A stretch of DNA of 64,000 nucleotides from Bacteroidales bacterium (GTDB lineage Bacteria > Bacteroidota > Bacteroidia > Bacteroidales > UBA932): the NCBI GenBank assembly GCA_017428945.1, contig JAFRPW010000039.1, positions 62,001-126,000 on the forward strand. The letters are read 5' to 3'. The position numbers were made by a program, and so were the translations under genes. Positions 34,377-43,186 of the stretch are shown here, piece by piece. Positions within the stretch are counted from its first letter, which is position 1. Every line of letters starts with the position of its first letter. The notes under the pieces were generated by a model. It had not been told where the DNA came from, did not search any database, and was given only the letters and a program-made list of their open reading frames with translations.

Positions 34377-34420
34377 GTCGCGCCAGGCCACAAAAACGCC
34401 GGTAAACGTGGCCGCGGATG
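34377..34420. repeat. Tandem hairpin repeat unit 2
   Basis: The second 44-base unit, with the same GGCCAC/GTGGCC stem. It differs from unit 1 at three positions. Both lie in the divergent gap between recG and the WYL regulator gene and upstream of the -33 box at 34449. Confidence 0.8.
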
Positions 34421-34448
34421 TAATGGGGCAGATGGTCAGGAAGTTTAT

Positions 34449-34479
34449 TTTGAATTCCGACTGAATTTGACTATCTTTG
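34449..34479 (+). promoter_or_regulatory. Promoter of the WYL-led operon (TTTG-19-TATCTTTG)
   Basis: TTTG at 34449-34452 and TATCTTTG at 34472-34479 are 19 bases apart, an exact consensus match. The ATG follows after 6 bases, so the mRNA should be leaderless. Confidence 0.8.
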
Positions 34480-34485
34480 TGAGTA

Positions 34486-35376
34486 ATGGTTCCGGAACTT
34501 GTGGACAAATATCTTTTCCTGGTGCAGAGCTTCGTGGATGCGGGCTCCAGGGGGTTGTCGCTGCAGGAGGTTTCGTCCCGCTGGGAAGCCCGATACGGAG
34601 AGCCGTACCCGCGGAGGAGTTTCCTGAATCACAGGGGAGCCATAGAGGACATATTCGGCATTGTCATCGGCTGCGACCGCAGCACCAACCGTTACCGCAT
34701 AGACCAGGCGGAAAGCGCTGTGGACAAGCGCCAGGCGGCGGACTACCTTATCAACACCTTTACGGTAAACAGCCTCCTCACCCTTGGCCGGGAGCGTCTC
34801 AGCGGCAGGGTTGCCGTAGAGGACGTACCGTCGGGCCAGATGTATCTTACGGAGACCATGCAGGCCATGCTGGATGGCGCTGTCCTCGGGATAGAATACC
34901 GCAAATACCTCAGCACCGAAACAGAGGTGCGCACCATACGCCCTTACGCTGTCAAGGAGTTCGAAAAACGCTGGTACATCGTTGCCTACAGCGAGGAAGC
35001 CGATGCCCTCAGGACCTACGCCATGGACCGCATAGTCTCCATGCAGCGTACTGGCAGGACCTTCCGCATGCCGCCAGGATTCAATGTAGACGACCTGTTC
35101 GAAGGCAGTTACGGAATATACCTCCCGGAGCAGGAGAAGCCCGTCATCATAAAGATTAAGGCAACGGAAAGGGAAGCCGCATACCTCAGGGACCTTCCCC
35201 TTCACCATTCCCAGATGGAACTTGACGACGGCCTGTTTGCCCTTAGGCTCATCCCCAATCCCAATTTCGTCATGGAGCTCTGCAAGAGGGGAGCCGGTCT
35301 CACGGTCCTGGAACCCATGGAACTGCGCGACACCGTAAAAGAGAATCTGAAAAAAGCACTGGATGCCTATGAATAA
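34486..35376 (+). CDS. WYL-domain transcriptional regulator
   Basis: A 296-residue regulator. The N-terminal 75 residues form a winged helix-turn-helix-like region (GLSLQEVSSRWEARYGEPYPRRSFLNHRGAIEDIFGI). The WYL ligand-sensing domain spans about residues 125-200 (MLDGAVLGIEYRKYLSTETEVRTIRPYAVKEFEKRWYIVAYSEEADALRTYAMDRI), with RWYIVAY in place of the name-giving WYL. A WCX-type C-terminal extension follows. WYL proteins sense nucleotides or nucleic acids and control defence, repair or stress genes. It leads the operon and its last 14 bases overlap the S9 peptidase gene, so it may regulate that unit. Confidence 0.88.
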   Translation: MVPELVDKYLFLVQSFVDAGSRGLSLQEVSSRWEARYGEPYPRRSFLNHRGAIEDIFGIVIGCDRSTNRYRIDQAESAVDKRQAADYLINTFTVNSLLTLGRERLSGRVAVEDVPSGQMYLTETMQAMLDGAVLGIEYRKYLSTETEVRTIRPYAVKEFEKRWYIVAYSEEADALRTYAMDRIVSMQRTGRTFRMPPGFNVDDLFEGSYGIYLPEQEKPVIIKIKATEREAAYLRDLPLHHSQMELDDGLFALRLIPNPNFVMELCKRGAGLTVLEPMELRDTVKENLKKALDAYE

Positions 35377-37588
35377 AAGAGTATTATTGTCGATGATGGC
35401 CCTTCTTGGCCTTCTCGCCTGCAAAAATTCCCAGATGAAACCCCAGCAAGGCTACATCGGCCCTTCGGACATTGAGATTACCGACGGCCGAATGACTCCG
35501 GAGGTGCTCCTTTCCCTTGGACGCCTGTCGGATCCCCAGCTTTCCCCGGACGGGAAAACCATCCTGTACGGCGTCAGCTACACCTCTATCCAGGACAACC
35601 GCAGCGTCCGCAACCTTTATGTGATTCCCGTCGCCGGCGGTGCTCCCACGGCCCTCACCAAGGACGGCAAGAGCATATCGGCCGCTAAATGGAACGCCGA
35701 TGGCTCCGCGGTCTATTTCCTCCAGGGCGGCCAGCTCTGGAAGGCCCCGTACAAGGCCGGAAAGCTTGGAAAGAGGGAACAGCTCACGGACGTGGAAAAA
35801 GGCATTGACGACTATGCAATCTCCCCGGACGGCAACCAGCTCATGTATGTCTCTTCCATCCACAGCGCAGTGGAAGTTCCTTCTGACACGGACCCTATGC
35901 TGGACAAGGCCAGCGCCTACGCTACGGAAGACCTCATGTACCGTCACTGGGACCACTGGGTGACGGATATTCCCCGTACCTTCATCGCCCCCCTTGCCAA
36001 CGGTATCGTCAAGGAAGGGATGGATATCCTGGGTGAAGAGCCGTACCAGCTTCCAAACGGTCCTTTCGGCGGCATCGAGCAGCTTGCATGGAGCCCCGAC
36101 GGCAGGTACATCGCATATTCCTGCAAGAAGCTTACGGGAAAGCAGTACGCCTTCTCCACAAATACCGGCATCTACATCTACTGCCCGCTTACCGGAGAGA
36201 CCACCCAGGTCACATTTGACGGCGGCTACGACACCAACCCCGTCTGGAGTCCTGACGGCTCCCGCCTGGCCTGGCTCTCAATGCCCCGCGACGGATATGA
36301 GGCCGACAAGGTCCGCCTCATGGTTGCCGATGTAGTATACCAGGAGGAAGGTGAAGGCCAGTGCTCCAACCCTGAGGTACTTGACATCCGTGACCTCACG
36401 GAGAACTTTAAGTATAATGCCGACGGCCCCGTCTGGGCCCAGGACAGCAAGTCCATCTATTTCAACGCCCTTACGGAAGGTATCCAGTCCATCTGGAGCG
36501 TTGTAGTGGATGGGGAGACGGACTTCTTCCGCCACACCGCAGACAACCTGTGGTTCGACTTCGGTTCACCTTTCGGCATCCTTCAGGACGGAACCATCCT
36601 CACCACATACATGTCCATGGATTTCCCCACGGAACTTGTTGCCGTGAACGACAATTCCATCCAGCAGATAACCTTCGAGAACGAGCACATCCTCTCCAAG
36701 CTTGAAAAGCACGAGACGGAGGCCCGCTGGCTCAATACCGTAGACGGAGAGAAGATGCTCACCTGGGTGCTGTATCCTCCGCGCTTCGACTCTTCAAAGA
36801 GTTATCCCGCCATTGAAATCTGCCTTGGAGGCCCCCAGGGCACCCTTTCCCAGGGATGGAGCTACAGGTGGAACTACCTTCTCATGTGCCATCAGGACTA
36901 CGTGGTGGTCCTCCCTAACAGGCGCGGCACGACGGCCTTCGGCCAGCCCTGGTGCGAGGAGATTTCCGGAGACTACATCGGCCTTAACATGCAGGATTAC
37001 CTCACTGCCGCAAAAGCCATAAAGGCAGAGCCTTACGTGAGCGGTGTCGCTGCATGCGGCGCCTCCTACGGCGGTTACAGCGTCTATTACCTTGCCGGTA
37101 TCCACAAGGATGTGTACGACTGCTTCATCGCCCATGCAGGCATTTTCAACGAGGAGCACATGTACATGGAGACGGAGGAGATGTGGTTCCCCAACTGGGA
37201 CAACGGCGGGCTTCAGGAGTACGCTTATGAGCCTGGCCAGATTGGAGCAAAGGGAGACGGCGTCACCTTCGGAGGCATGCAGCAGGCAGGTTCTCCCTGG
37301 TCATCGGCCCCCAAGGCCAAGCGCCACTACGACAATTCTCCCCACAAGCTTGTCAAGAACTGGCACACGCCCATCCTCTGCATCCACGGAGGAATGGATT
37401 TCCGTGTTCCGTACGACGAGGGCATGGCTGCATTCAACGCGGCCCAGATGATGGGAGTTCCTTCCAAACTCATAGTTTTCCCGGAAGAGAACCACTGGAT
37501 ACTGAAGCCCCAGAACGCCCTCTACTGGCACCGCAGCTACTTCGGCTGGCTTGACCGTTGGATGAAACCCCAGCCTCAGGAGGAATAA
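35363..37588 (+). CDS. S9-family prolyl oligopeptidase-like lipoprotein
   Basis: A 741-residue serine peptidase exported as a lipoprotein (lipobox LLGLLAC near residue 20). The N-terminal beta-propeller has WD40-like PD40 repeats (LSPDGKTILYGVSY, WSPDGRYIAYSCK, WSPDGSRLAWLSM). The C-terminal alpha/beta-hydrolase domain has the nucleophile GASYGGYSV, the Asp in HGGMDFRVPYDE and the His in EENHWI, so the triad is complete. It should cleave peptides in the periplasm. Two starts are possible, 35363 and 35369 (MNKRV); both overlap the WYL gene. Its last codons form the AGGAGG sequence before the next gene. Confidence 0.93.
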   Translation: MPMNKRVLLSMMALLGLLACKNSQMKPQQGYIGPSDIEITDGRMTPEVLLSLGRLSDPQLSPDGKTILYGVSYTSIQDNRSVRNLYVIPVAGGAPTALTKDGKSISAAKWNADGSAVYFLQGGQLWKAPYKAGKLGKREQLTDVEKGIDDYAISPDGNQLMYVSSIHSAVEVPSDTDPMLDKASAYATEDLMYRHWDHWVTDIPRTFIAPLANGIVKEGMDILGEEPYQLPNGPFGGIEQLAWSPDGRYIAYSCKKLTGKQYAFSTNTGIYIYCPLTGETTQVTFDGGYDTNPVWSPDGSRLAWLSMPRDGYEADKVRLMVADVVYQEEGEGQCSNPEVLDIRDLTENFKYNADGPVWAQDSKSIYFNALTEGIQSIWSVVVDGETDFFRHTADNLWFDFGSPFGILQDGTILTTYMSMDFPTELVAVNDNSIQQITFENEHILSKLEKHETEARWLNTVDGEKMLTWVLYPPRFDSSKSYPAIEICLGGPQGTLSQGWSYRWNYLLMCHQDYVVVLPNRRGTTAFGQPWCEEISGDYIGLNMQDYLTAAKAIKAEPYVSGVAACGASYGGYSVYYLAGIHKDVYDCFIAHAGIFNEEHMYMETEEMWFPNWDNGGLQEYAYEPGQIGAKGDGVTFGGMQQAGSPWSSAPKAKRHYDNSPHKLVKNWHTPILCIHGGMDFRVPYDEGMAAFNAAQMMGVPSKLIVFPEENHWILKPQNALYWHRSYFGWLDRWMKPQPQEE

Positions 37589-37591
37589 CCC

Positions 37592-38083
37592 ATGACAAAG
37601 ATGGTGGTACATAACGACGAGTTCTTCGCCCAGGTGCTTGCCCGCCTGGACGAGGGCCTCACCACCACCATCCCCGTAAAAGGGTACAGCATGCTGCCCT
37701 TCATCCGCGGCGGCAAGGATCTCGTGGTCCTGGAAAAGGCCTCCGGGGACATTGTAAAGGACGATATAGTCCTTTTCCGCTACGGCGGCCGGTACGTCAT
37801 GCACCGCGTCCTGAGTACGGAAGATGGCAGGTACGACATCCAGGGTGACGGCGTATGGCTTGGCCACGAGTACCCTGTAAGGGAACAGATCCTTGCAAAG
37901 GCAACATGCATACTCAGGGCTGGAAAGAAGCCCGTGGACCCATACTCTCCCGCCCAGCTCCGCCAGGTTCACGCCTGGCAGCGCCTGGGGTGGTTAAGAA
38001 GGTATATTTTGTTTATTTACAGGCATCTTCCCTGGAACAGGGGATGGCTTAAGGAAAACCAAGTACAGATTAATGAAAATTAA
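37592..38083 (+). CDS. S24/S26-like signal peptidase (SipW-type Ser/His)
   Basis: A 163-residue protein of the signal-peptidase-like S24/S26 group. The nucleophile region KGYSMLPFIRGGKD is at residues 30-43 and the second motif YVMHRVLSTEDGRYDIQGDG near 68-87. The general base position reads His (MHRV), as in SipW/ER-type signal peptidases, and not the Lys of bacterial type I enzymes. There is no N-terminal membrane anchor; a mildly hydrophobic patch (RRYILFIYRHLPW) lies at the C-terminus. It starts 3 bases after the S9 gene behind AGGAGG and overlaps the PqqD gene by 11 bases, so it probably processes a substrate together with PqqD and the ABC exporter. Confidence 0.85.
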   Translation: MTKMVVHNDEFFAQVLARLDEGLTTTIPVKGYSMLPFIRGGKDLVVLEKASGDIVKDDIVLFRYGGRYVMHRVLSTEDGRYDIQGDGVWLGHEYPVREQILAKATCILRAGKKPVDPYSPAQLRQVHAWQRLGWLRRYILFIYRHLPWNRGWLKENQVQINEN

Positions 38084-38339
38084 GGAAGGATTCGTTCTCC
38101 GCACCATCTGCGGCCAGAATGTCATCTCGGGAGAGGGAAGTGCAAACGTCAATTACTCTTCCCTCATCAGTCTCAACGAAACTGCAGCATACCTCTTCAA
38201 GGAGCTGCAGGGCAAGGAATTCACGGAAGAGACAGCAGTAGACCTGCTTCTTGACCAATATGAGGTAGACCGTGATACGGCTGCCAAAGATGTGAAGGCC
38301 CTGCTGGCCAAATGGAAGGAGATAGGACTTTCAGAATAA
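38073..38339 (+). CDS. PqqD-family peptide-binding protein
   Basis: An 88-residue protein with the PqqD fold: a winged-helix RiPP recognition element that holds leader peptides. Seen here are the beta strands FVLRTICGQNVISGEG and YSSLISLNETAAYLFKELQG, the typical xNxTA pattern, followed by EETAVDLLLDQYEVDRDTAAKDVKALLAKWKEIGL. No radical SAM enzyme or short precursor gene is visible nearby. It lies between the S26-like peptidase gene (11-base overlap) and the ABC exporter gene (no spacer), so the three products probably work on one peptide substrate. Confidence 0.87.
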   Translation: MKIKEGFVLRTICGQNVISGEGSANVNYSSLISLNETAAYLFKELQGKEFTEETAVDLLLDQYEVDRDTAAKDVKALLAKWKEIGLSE

Positions 38340-39965
38340 ATGAAAAATGCCCTCAAATACCTAAAGTGGCTTTACGTTCACTCGAAAGGGGCGCGCTGGC
38401 AACTGACCGCCAACGTGCTTCTGGGCACGGTGAATGTGGCCCTTAACATGGCCTTCATCCTGGTGTGCAAGCACCTGGTGGACCTTGCTACGGGTGTTGC
38501 GGAGGGCTCGCTCCTGACCTGGGCTGTCTGGGCCGGAATTCTCATCGTCTCGCGCCTTGCCGTATCGGCCCTCAACGTCAGGATAGAGAACCTGGTGAAT
38601 TCCAGGATGAACTTTGCCATAAGGGCGGAGCTTTACGGAAACCTCATGCAGGCGGAGTGGCTTGGCAAGGAAAAGCGCCACAGCGGAGACGTGATAAACC
38701 GCCTGGAGCAGGACGTGACCAAGGTTACGGACGTCATCTGTTCCGATGTTCCGCAGATATTCACAACCCTTGTCCAGATGGTTGCAGCCGTGGTCATCCT
38801 GTGCACCATGGACTGGAAACTGGCTGTCCTCCTGGTCCTGATTACGCCTCTTTTCATGCTCTTTTCCAAGCTGTTCTTCCGCAAGATGCGCAGGATGACC
38901 CTTGGCATCCGCGAAAGCGAGAGCAAGATCCAGAGCCACCTTCAGGAGAGTTTCCGCCACAGGGTGATGATACGTTCCATGGAAGGGGAGTCCCGTATGA
39001 TGGACCGCCTTGACAGCCTCCAGAGCATGGAATACGGGCAGGTTGTGGAACGTACCAACTTCAATGTCTTTGCCCGTACCATGGTGTCGGCCAGCTTTGC
39101 CTTCGGTTATCTGGCTGCGTTCCTCTGGGGCGTGTTCGGTATCGCCAGGCGGGGCATGACCTTCGGTATCATGACCAGCTTCCTGCAGCTCGTTGGGCAG
39201 ATCCAGCGTCCGGTCGTGAACCTGATGCACCAGATCCCCAATTTCATCTATGCCACGGCATCCATAGACAGGCTTATTGAGCTTGAAGATACTCCAAAGG
39301 AGAGCGCCCAGACGCCCGTGAAGCTGGAAGGCCCCGTAGGCATACGCGTAAAGGACCTTCACTACAGGTATCCGGACGGAGAGAAAGAGGTCCTGAGAGG
39401 GCTCAGCTTCGATTTTCCTCCCCTCAGCCGCACTGCCATAGTAGGTGAGACAGGCGCAGGAAAATCTACTCTCATCAGAATAATGATGGCTCTTCTGAAG
39501 CCATCGGCAGGGGAGGTGAAGCTGTATAACAAGGATAAGGAAATCCCCGCCTCCGGGGCAACCAGGTGCAATATCGTTTACGTTCCCCAGGGGAATTCCC
39601 TCCTTTCCGGCACCATCCGGGAAAACCTCCTAATGGGAAACCCCACCGCATCTGAGGACGATATGTGGAAGGCGCTCCGGACGGCATCGGCAGATTTTGT
39701 GGAGAGCCTGGACGATGAATGCGGCGAGGGCGGTGCGGGTCTCAGCGAAGGCCAGGCACAGCGTATTGCCATTGCCCGCGGCCTCCTGAGGGAAGGCGAC
39801 ATTCTCCTTCTGGACGAGTTCTCATCGTCCCTGGACCCGGAGACGGAAGAGCGCCTCATGGAAGGCCTTATACAGAATGCGGCGGGTAAGACGCTTATCT
39901 TCATCACCCACCGCGAAAGGATTTCCGATTACTGCCAGCTTCACTGCCGGGTTTCCAAGTACTGA
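38340..39965 (+). CDS. ABC exporter (fused membrane and ATPase domains)
   Basis: A 541-residue half-transporter, which would act as a dimer. The membrane domain (residues 1 to about 310) has the six-helix exporter pattern (LTANVLLGTVNVALNMAFILVC, LLTWAVWAGILIVSRLAVSAL, VQMVAAVVILCTM, LAVLLVLITPLFMLF). The ATPase domain has Walker A GETGAGKST, Q-loop YVPQGNS, signature LSEGQAQRIAIARGLL, Walker B ILLLDEF and the switch His in FITHRE. No C39 peptidase domain is fused, so the neighbouring S26-like peptidase may supply cleavage. It begins right at the PqqD stop and its 3' end overlaps pdxA on the other strand by 25 bases. Confidence 0.93.
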   Translation: MKNALKYLKWLYVHSKGARWQLTANVLLGTVNVALNMAFILVCKHLVDLATGVAEGSLLTWAVWAGILIVSRLAVSALNVRIENLVNSRMNFAIRAELYGNLMQAEWLGKEKRHSGDVINRLEQDVTKVTDVICSDVPQIFTTLVQMVAAVVILCTMDWKLAVLLVLITPLFMLFSKLFFRKMRRMTLGIRESESKIQSHLQESFRHRVMIRSMEGESRMMDRLDSLQSMEYGQVVERTNFNVFARTMVSASFAFGYLAAFLWGVFGIARRGMTFGIMTSFLQLVGQIQRPVVNLMHQIPNFIYATASIDRLIELEDTPKESAQTPVKLEGPVGIRVKDLHYRYPDGEKEVLRGLSFDFPPLSRTAIVGETGAGKSTLIRIMMALLKPSAGEVKLYNKDKEIPASGATRCNIVYVPQGNSLLSGTIRENLLMGNPTASEDDMWKALRTASADFVESLDDECGEGGAGLSEGQAQRIAIARGLLREGDILLLDEFSSSLDPETEERLMEGLIQNAAGKTLIFITHRERISDYCQLHCRVSKY

Positions 39966-40963
39966 AGCCTGTGGCGGAAGATATCTATCGCAGTATAAAT
40001 CGATTGCATCATTGACCTGGGGTCCGCTTCGTCGCGGCCGGCGAGGTCGTATCCGGTACCGTGGTCCGGGGAAGTGCGCACTATGGGAAGGCCCGCGGTG
40101 AAGTTGACGCCGTCGGCAAAGGAGATGGACTTGAAGGGGGCCAGGCCCTGGTCGTGGTACATGGCAAGGGTGGCGTCAAATCGGCTGTAATGGCCAAGGC
40201 CGAAGAATCCGTCCGGGGAATAGGGGCCGAATGCCTGGATGCCTTCCTTCTGGGCAGCCTGCACTGCCGGAAGGATTATGTTCTGCTCTTCGTCGCCGAT
40301 TAGGCCGCCGTCGCCGCAGTGGGGGTTGAGGCCCAGCACCGCAATCTTGGGCTCGATGACGCCGAAGTCCATCATGAGGGTCTTTTTCATGATGCGGAGT
40401 TTGGAAAGGATGGCCTCCTGGGTTATGCGTAAGGGCACTTCCCTGAGGGGAATATGGCCTGTGACAACGCCAACCCTGAGCTGCTCGCTTACCATGAACA
40501 TCATGGCGTTATTCACGCCGAACTCGTGCTCCAGGTATTCTGTGTGACCGGTGTAGTTGAAACCGCTCAGGTTCATGCCTCTCTTGTTGATGGGACCGGT
40601 TACAAGGACGTCCAGGAGCTCGTCCTTGATGTCTTTCACGGCGCATTCAAGGGACTTGACGGCCGCCTTGGCAGAATCTGGAGTGCTCTGGCCGGGTTCT
40701 GCGTACACGCTGTCCGGAAGGCAGTTCACAAGGTTTATGGTGCGGGGCTTGGCGTCCCGTGCGTTCTGGATCACGTTGACGTCCAGCTTTTCTATGTTGT
40801 GGAGGGTTTTCTTGTAAAAGCCCAGCAGTTTGGAGGACCCGTAGATCACCGGGGTGAAGGAGTCCAGTATGCGCTCGTCGGCCAGGGACTTTATGATGAC
40901 CTCGTATCCGATGCCGTTGCTGTCTCCCTGGGTAATTCCAACTACAAGTTTAGGTAAGCTCAT
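39941..40963 (-). CDS. pdxA: 4-hydroxythreonine-4-phosphate dehydrogenase PdxA
   Basis: A 340-residue enzyme of the pyridoxal 5'-phosphate pathway that oxidises 4-phosphohydroxy-L-threonine. Visible motifs: GITQGDSNGIGYEVI at the start, the metal-binding His in NYTGHTEYL, GHIPLREVP, LNPHCGDGGLIGDEE and MYHDQGLAPFKSISF. Start MSLPKLVVG is set by the four-base overlap with rnhA; the long upstream frame is inside rnhA. Its 3' end crosses the stop of the ABC exporter gene, so the two convergent genes share 25 bases and no room is left for a terminator. Confidence 0.95.
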   Translation of the reverse strand: MSLPKLVVGITQGDSNGIGYEVIIKSLADERILDSFTPVIYGSSKLLGFYKKTLHNIEKLDVNVIQNARDAKPRTINLVNCLPDSVYAEPGQSTPDSAKAAVKSLECAVKDIKDELLDVLVTGPINKRGMNLSGFNYTGHTEYLEHEFGVNNAMMFMVSEQLRVGVVTGHIPLREVPLRITQEAILSKLRIMKKTLMMDFGVIEPKIAVLGLNPHCGDGGLIGDEEQNIILPAVQAAQKEGIQAFGPYSPDGFFGLGHYSRFDATLAMYHDQGLAPFKSISFADGVNFTAGLPIVRTSPDHGTGYDLAGRDEADPRSMMQSIYTAIDIFRHRLQYLETRQ

Positions 40964-41445
40964 ATAAGTGTCGTTTGTTGCTCTTGAATATATCCTGTAT
41001 CTTCCGGAAGGCCCGTCTGATGGTATGCGGCTACCGCAAGGGCGTCGCAGCGCTCGTTCTCCGGGTGGCCGGCGTGGCCCTTTATCCAGTGAAATGCCAC
41101 TCTGTGCCGATGGTAGACGGTGTCGAATCTGAGCCACAGGTCCACGTTCTTTTTCTTCTTGAACCCCTGGCGCTTCCAGGTTTCCAGCCAGCCTTCGTTG
41201 AGGGCCTTTACCACGTAGGAGGAATCGCTTACCACGTGCACCTCCGCATTCTCCCACTTTATCTGCTCAAGGCCGATTATTACGGCCAGGAGTTCCATGC
41301 GGTTGTTGGTGGTGAGGGCAAAACCTCCGGACAGCTCTTTCTGGTAGCTGCCGCAGCGGAGGACTATCCCATAGCCCCCCGGGCCCGGGTTTCCGCTTGC
41401 GGCGCCGTCCGTAAACAGCCAGATGGGCGGTTTTTTCTCTTCCAT
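40960..41445 (-). CDS. rnhA: Ribonuclease HI
   Basis: A 161-residue RNase H that degrades RNA in RNA-DNA hybrids. The four acidic active-site residues can be seen in FTDGAASGNPGPGG (Asp), NNRMELLAVI (Glu), VVSDSSYVV (Asp) and RCDALAVAA (Asp), and the basic handle region KRQGFKKKKNVDLW is present. The ATG at 41445 is chosen by homology and because the -7 box (TACCTTTG) ends 5 bases before it; this spacing predicts a leaderless mRNA. It overlaps pdxA by four bases (ATGA) and is divergent from gmhA with a 39-base gap. Confidence 0.95.
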   Translation of the reverse strand: MEEKKPPIWLFTDGAASGNPGPGGYGIVLRCGSYQKELSGGFALTTNNRMELLAVIIGLEQIKWENAEVHVVSDSSYVVKALNEGWLETWKRQGFKKKKNVDLWLRFDTVYHRHRVAFHWIKGHAGHPENERCDALAVAAYHQTGLPEDTGYIQEQQTTLI

Positions 41446-41450
41446 ATTTA

Positions 41451-41458
41451 CAAAGGTA
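41451..41458 (-). promoter_or_regulatory. -7 box (TACCTTTG) for rnhA-pdxA
   Basis: It lies 5 bases before the rnhA ATG on the minus strand. It also falls where the gmhA promoter would place its -33 contact, so the two promoters overlap. Confidence 0.6.
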
Positions 41459-41470
41459 TGAATTTTTTTG

Positions 41471-41478
41471 TAATTTTG
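41471..41478 (+). promoter_or_regulatory. -7 box (TAATTTTG) for gmhA
   Basis: It matches TAnnTTTG and ends 6 bases before the gmhA ATG at 41485, again predicting a leaderless transcript. Confidence 0.6.
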
Positions 41479-41484
41479 TACGAT

Positions 41485-42063
41485 ATGAATGACTACATAA
41501 AACAGCAGATAACTAAGTCCATAAGTGTCAAGCAGGCCATGCTGGATTCGCAGGAGATTCTTGACGGATTGCATCAGATATCCCAGTTGACAGTTAACGC
41601 CCTCAAGGCCGGCCATAAGGTACTGTGGGCAGGGAATGGCGGCAGCGCTGCGGATGCGCAGCACATGGCGGCGGAGCTGGTGAACAAGTTCCGCCTGGAC
41701 AGGCCGGGGCTTTGCTCAATTGCGCTTACGACGGATACGTCGATACTTACGTCCATCGGCAACGATTATGGCTTCCAGAGGGTGTTTGCCCGGCAGGTGG
41801 AGGCAGTCGGCGCTGCGGGGGACGTATTCATCGGCATATCAACTTCCGGGAATTCGGAGAACCTTGTGCTGGCAGGGGAGGAGTGCAGGCGCAAGGGCAT
41901 TGTTTCCGTTGCCCTGGTGGGGGAGAAGCCGTGCAAGATGGATATGTATGACCATGTGATTCACGTGCCTTCATCGGACACCCCGCGCATTCAGGAATGC
42001 CAGACCCTTATCGGCCACATTCTGTGCGACTTGGTTGAGAAATCGTTATTCGGAACATTGTAA
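41485..42063 (+). CDS. gmhA: Sedoheptulose-7-phosphate isomerase GmhA
   Basis: A 192-residue SIS-domain isomerase, the first step toward ADP-heptose for lipopolysaccharide core. Motifs: LWAGNGGSAADAQHMAAELVNKF (phosphate loop), ALTTDTSILTSIGNDYGF and GISTSGNSENLVLAGE, with the C-terminal QECQTLIGHILCDLVE helix. All fit GmhA better than general SIS proteins such as DiaA. The start MNDYIKQQ follows the promoter by 6 bases; the upstream open frame covers rnhA on the other strand. It lies before gap but is separated from it by gap's own promoter. Confidence 0.92.
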   Translation: MNDYIKQQITKSISVKQAMLDSQEILDGLHQISQLTVNALKAGHKVLWAGNGGSAADAQHMAAELVNKFRLDRPGLCSIALTTDTSILTSIGNDYGFQRVFARQVEAVGAAGDVFIGISTSGNSENLVLAGEECRRKGIVSVALVGEKPCKMDMYDHVIHVPSSDTPRIQECQTLIGHILCDLVEKSLFGTL

Positions 42064-42088
42064 TAATTAAAAATTTTTCGTAAATTTG
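42058..42088 (+). promoter_or_regulatory. Promoter of gap (TTG-20-TAAATTTG)
   Basis: TTG at 42058-42060 (inside the end of gmhA) and TAAATTTG at 42081-42088 are 20 bases apart. The leader is about 40 bases and A/T-rich. Confidence 0.75.
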
Positions 42089-42125
42089 CGGCGCTTGAAT
42101 AAATATTGTTCATTTATATAATTAA

Positions 42126-43130
<1,005 letters not shown>

Positions 43131-43144
43131 CCAAACTTCCATTT

Positions 43145-43173
43145 AAGCCGGACGGTTTCGTCCGGCTTTTTTT
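43145..43173 (+). terminator. Intrinsic terminator of gap
   Basis: A 10-bp stem (AAGCCGGACG with its complement, 43145-43168), GTTT loop, then seven T. The T tract runs directly into the surE promoter. Confidence 0.9.
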
Positions 43174-43174
43174 G

Positions 43175-43182
43175 TATATTTG
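43175..43182 (+). promoter_or_regulatory. -7 box (TATATTTG) for surE
   Basis: It starts one base after the T tract of the gap terminator and ends 4 bases before the surE ATG, so terminator, promoter and start codon are packed into 43 bases. Confidence 0.65.
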
Positions 43183-43186
43183 CGTC

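Noticed and set aside
34325-34420. Two repeats with 8-base spacing as a possible CRISPR remnant
   Set aside because: The spacing is far too short for spacers, only two units exist, each unit is itself a hairpin, and no cas gene is in view.
34239-35159. 306-codon plus-strand frame across the repeats and the WYL gene
   Set aside because: It reads the hairpin repeats and then the WYL gene in a wrong frame; low-complexity His/Arg/Gly-rich text.
34471-35424. 317-codon frame antisense to the WYL gene
   Set aside because: It covers the consensus promoter and the WYL coding region in reverse; no domain features.
40964-41257. 98-codon N-terminal extension of pdxA
   Set aside because: It lies wholly inside rnhA in another frame and shows no PdxA homology; the MSLPKLVVG start gives normal length.
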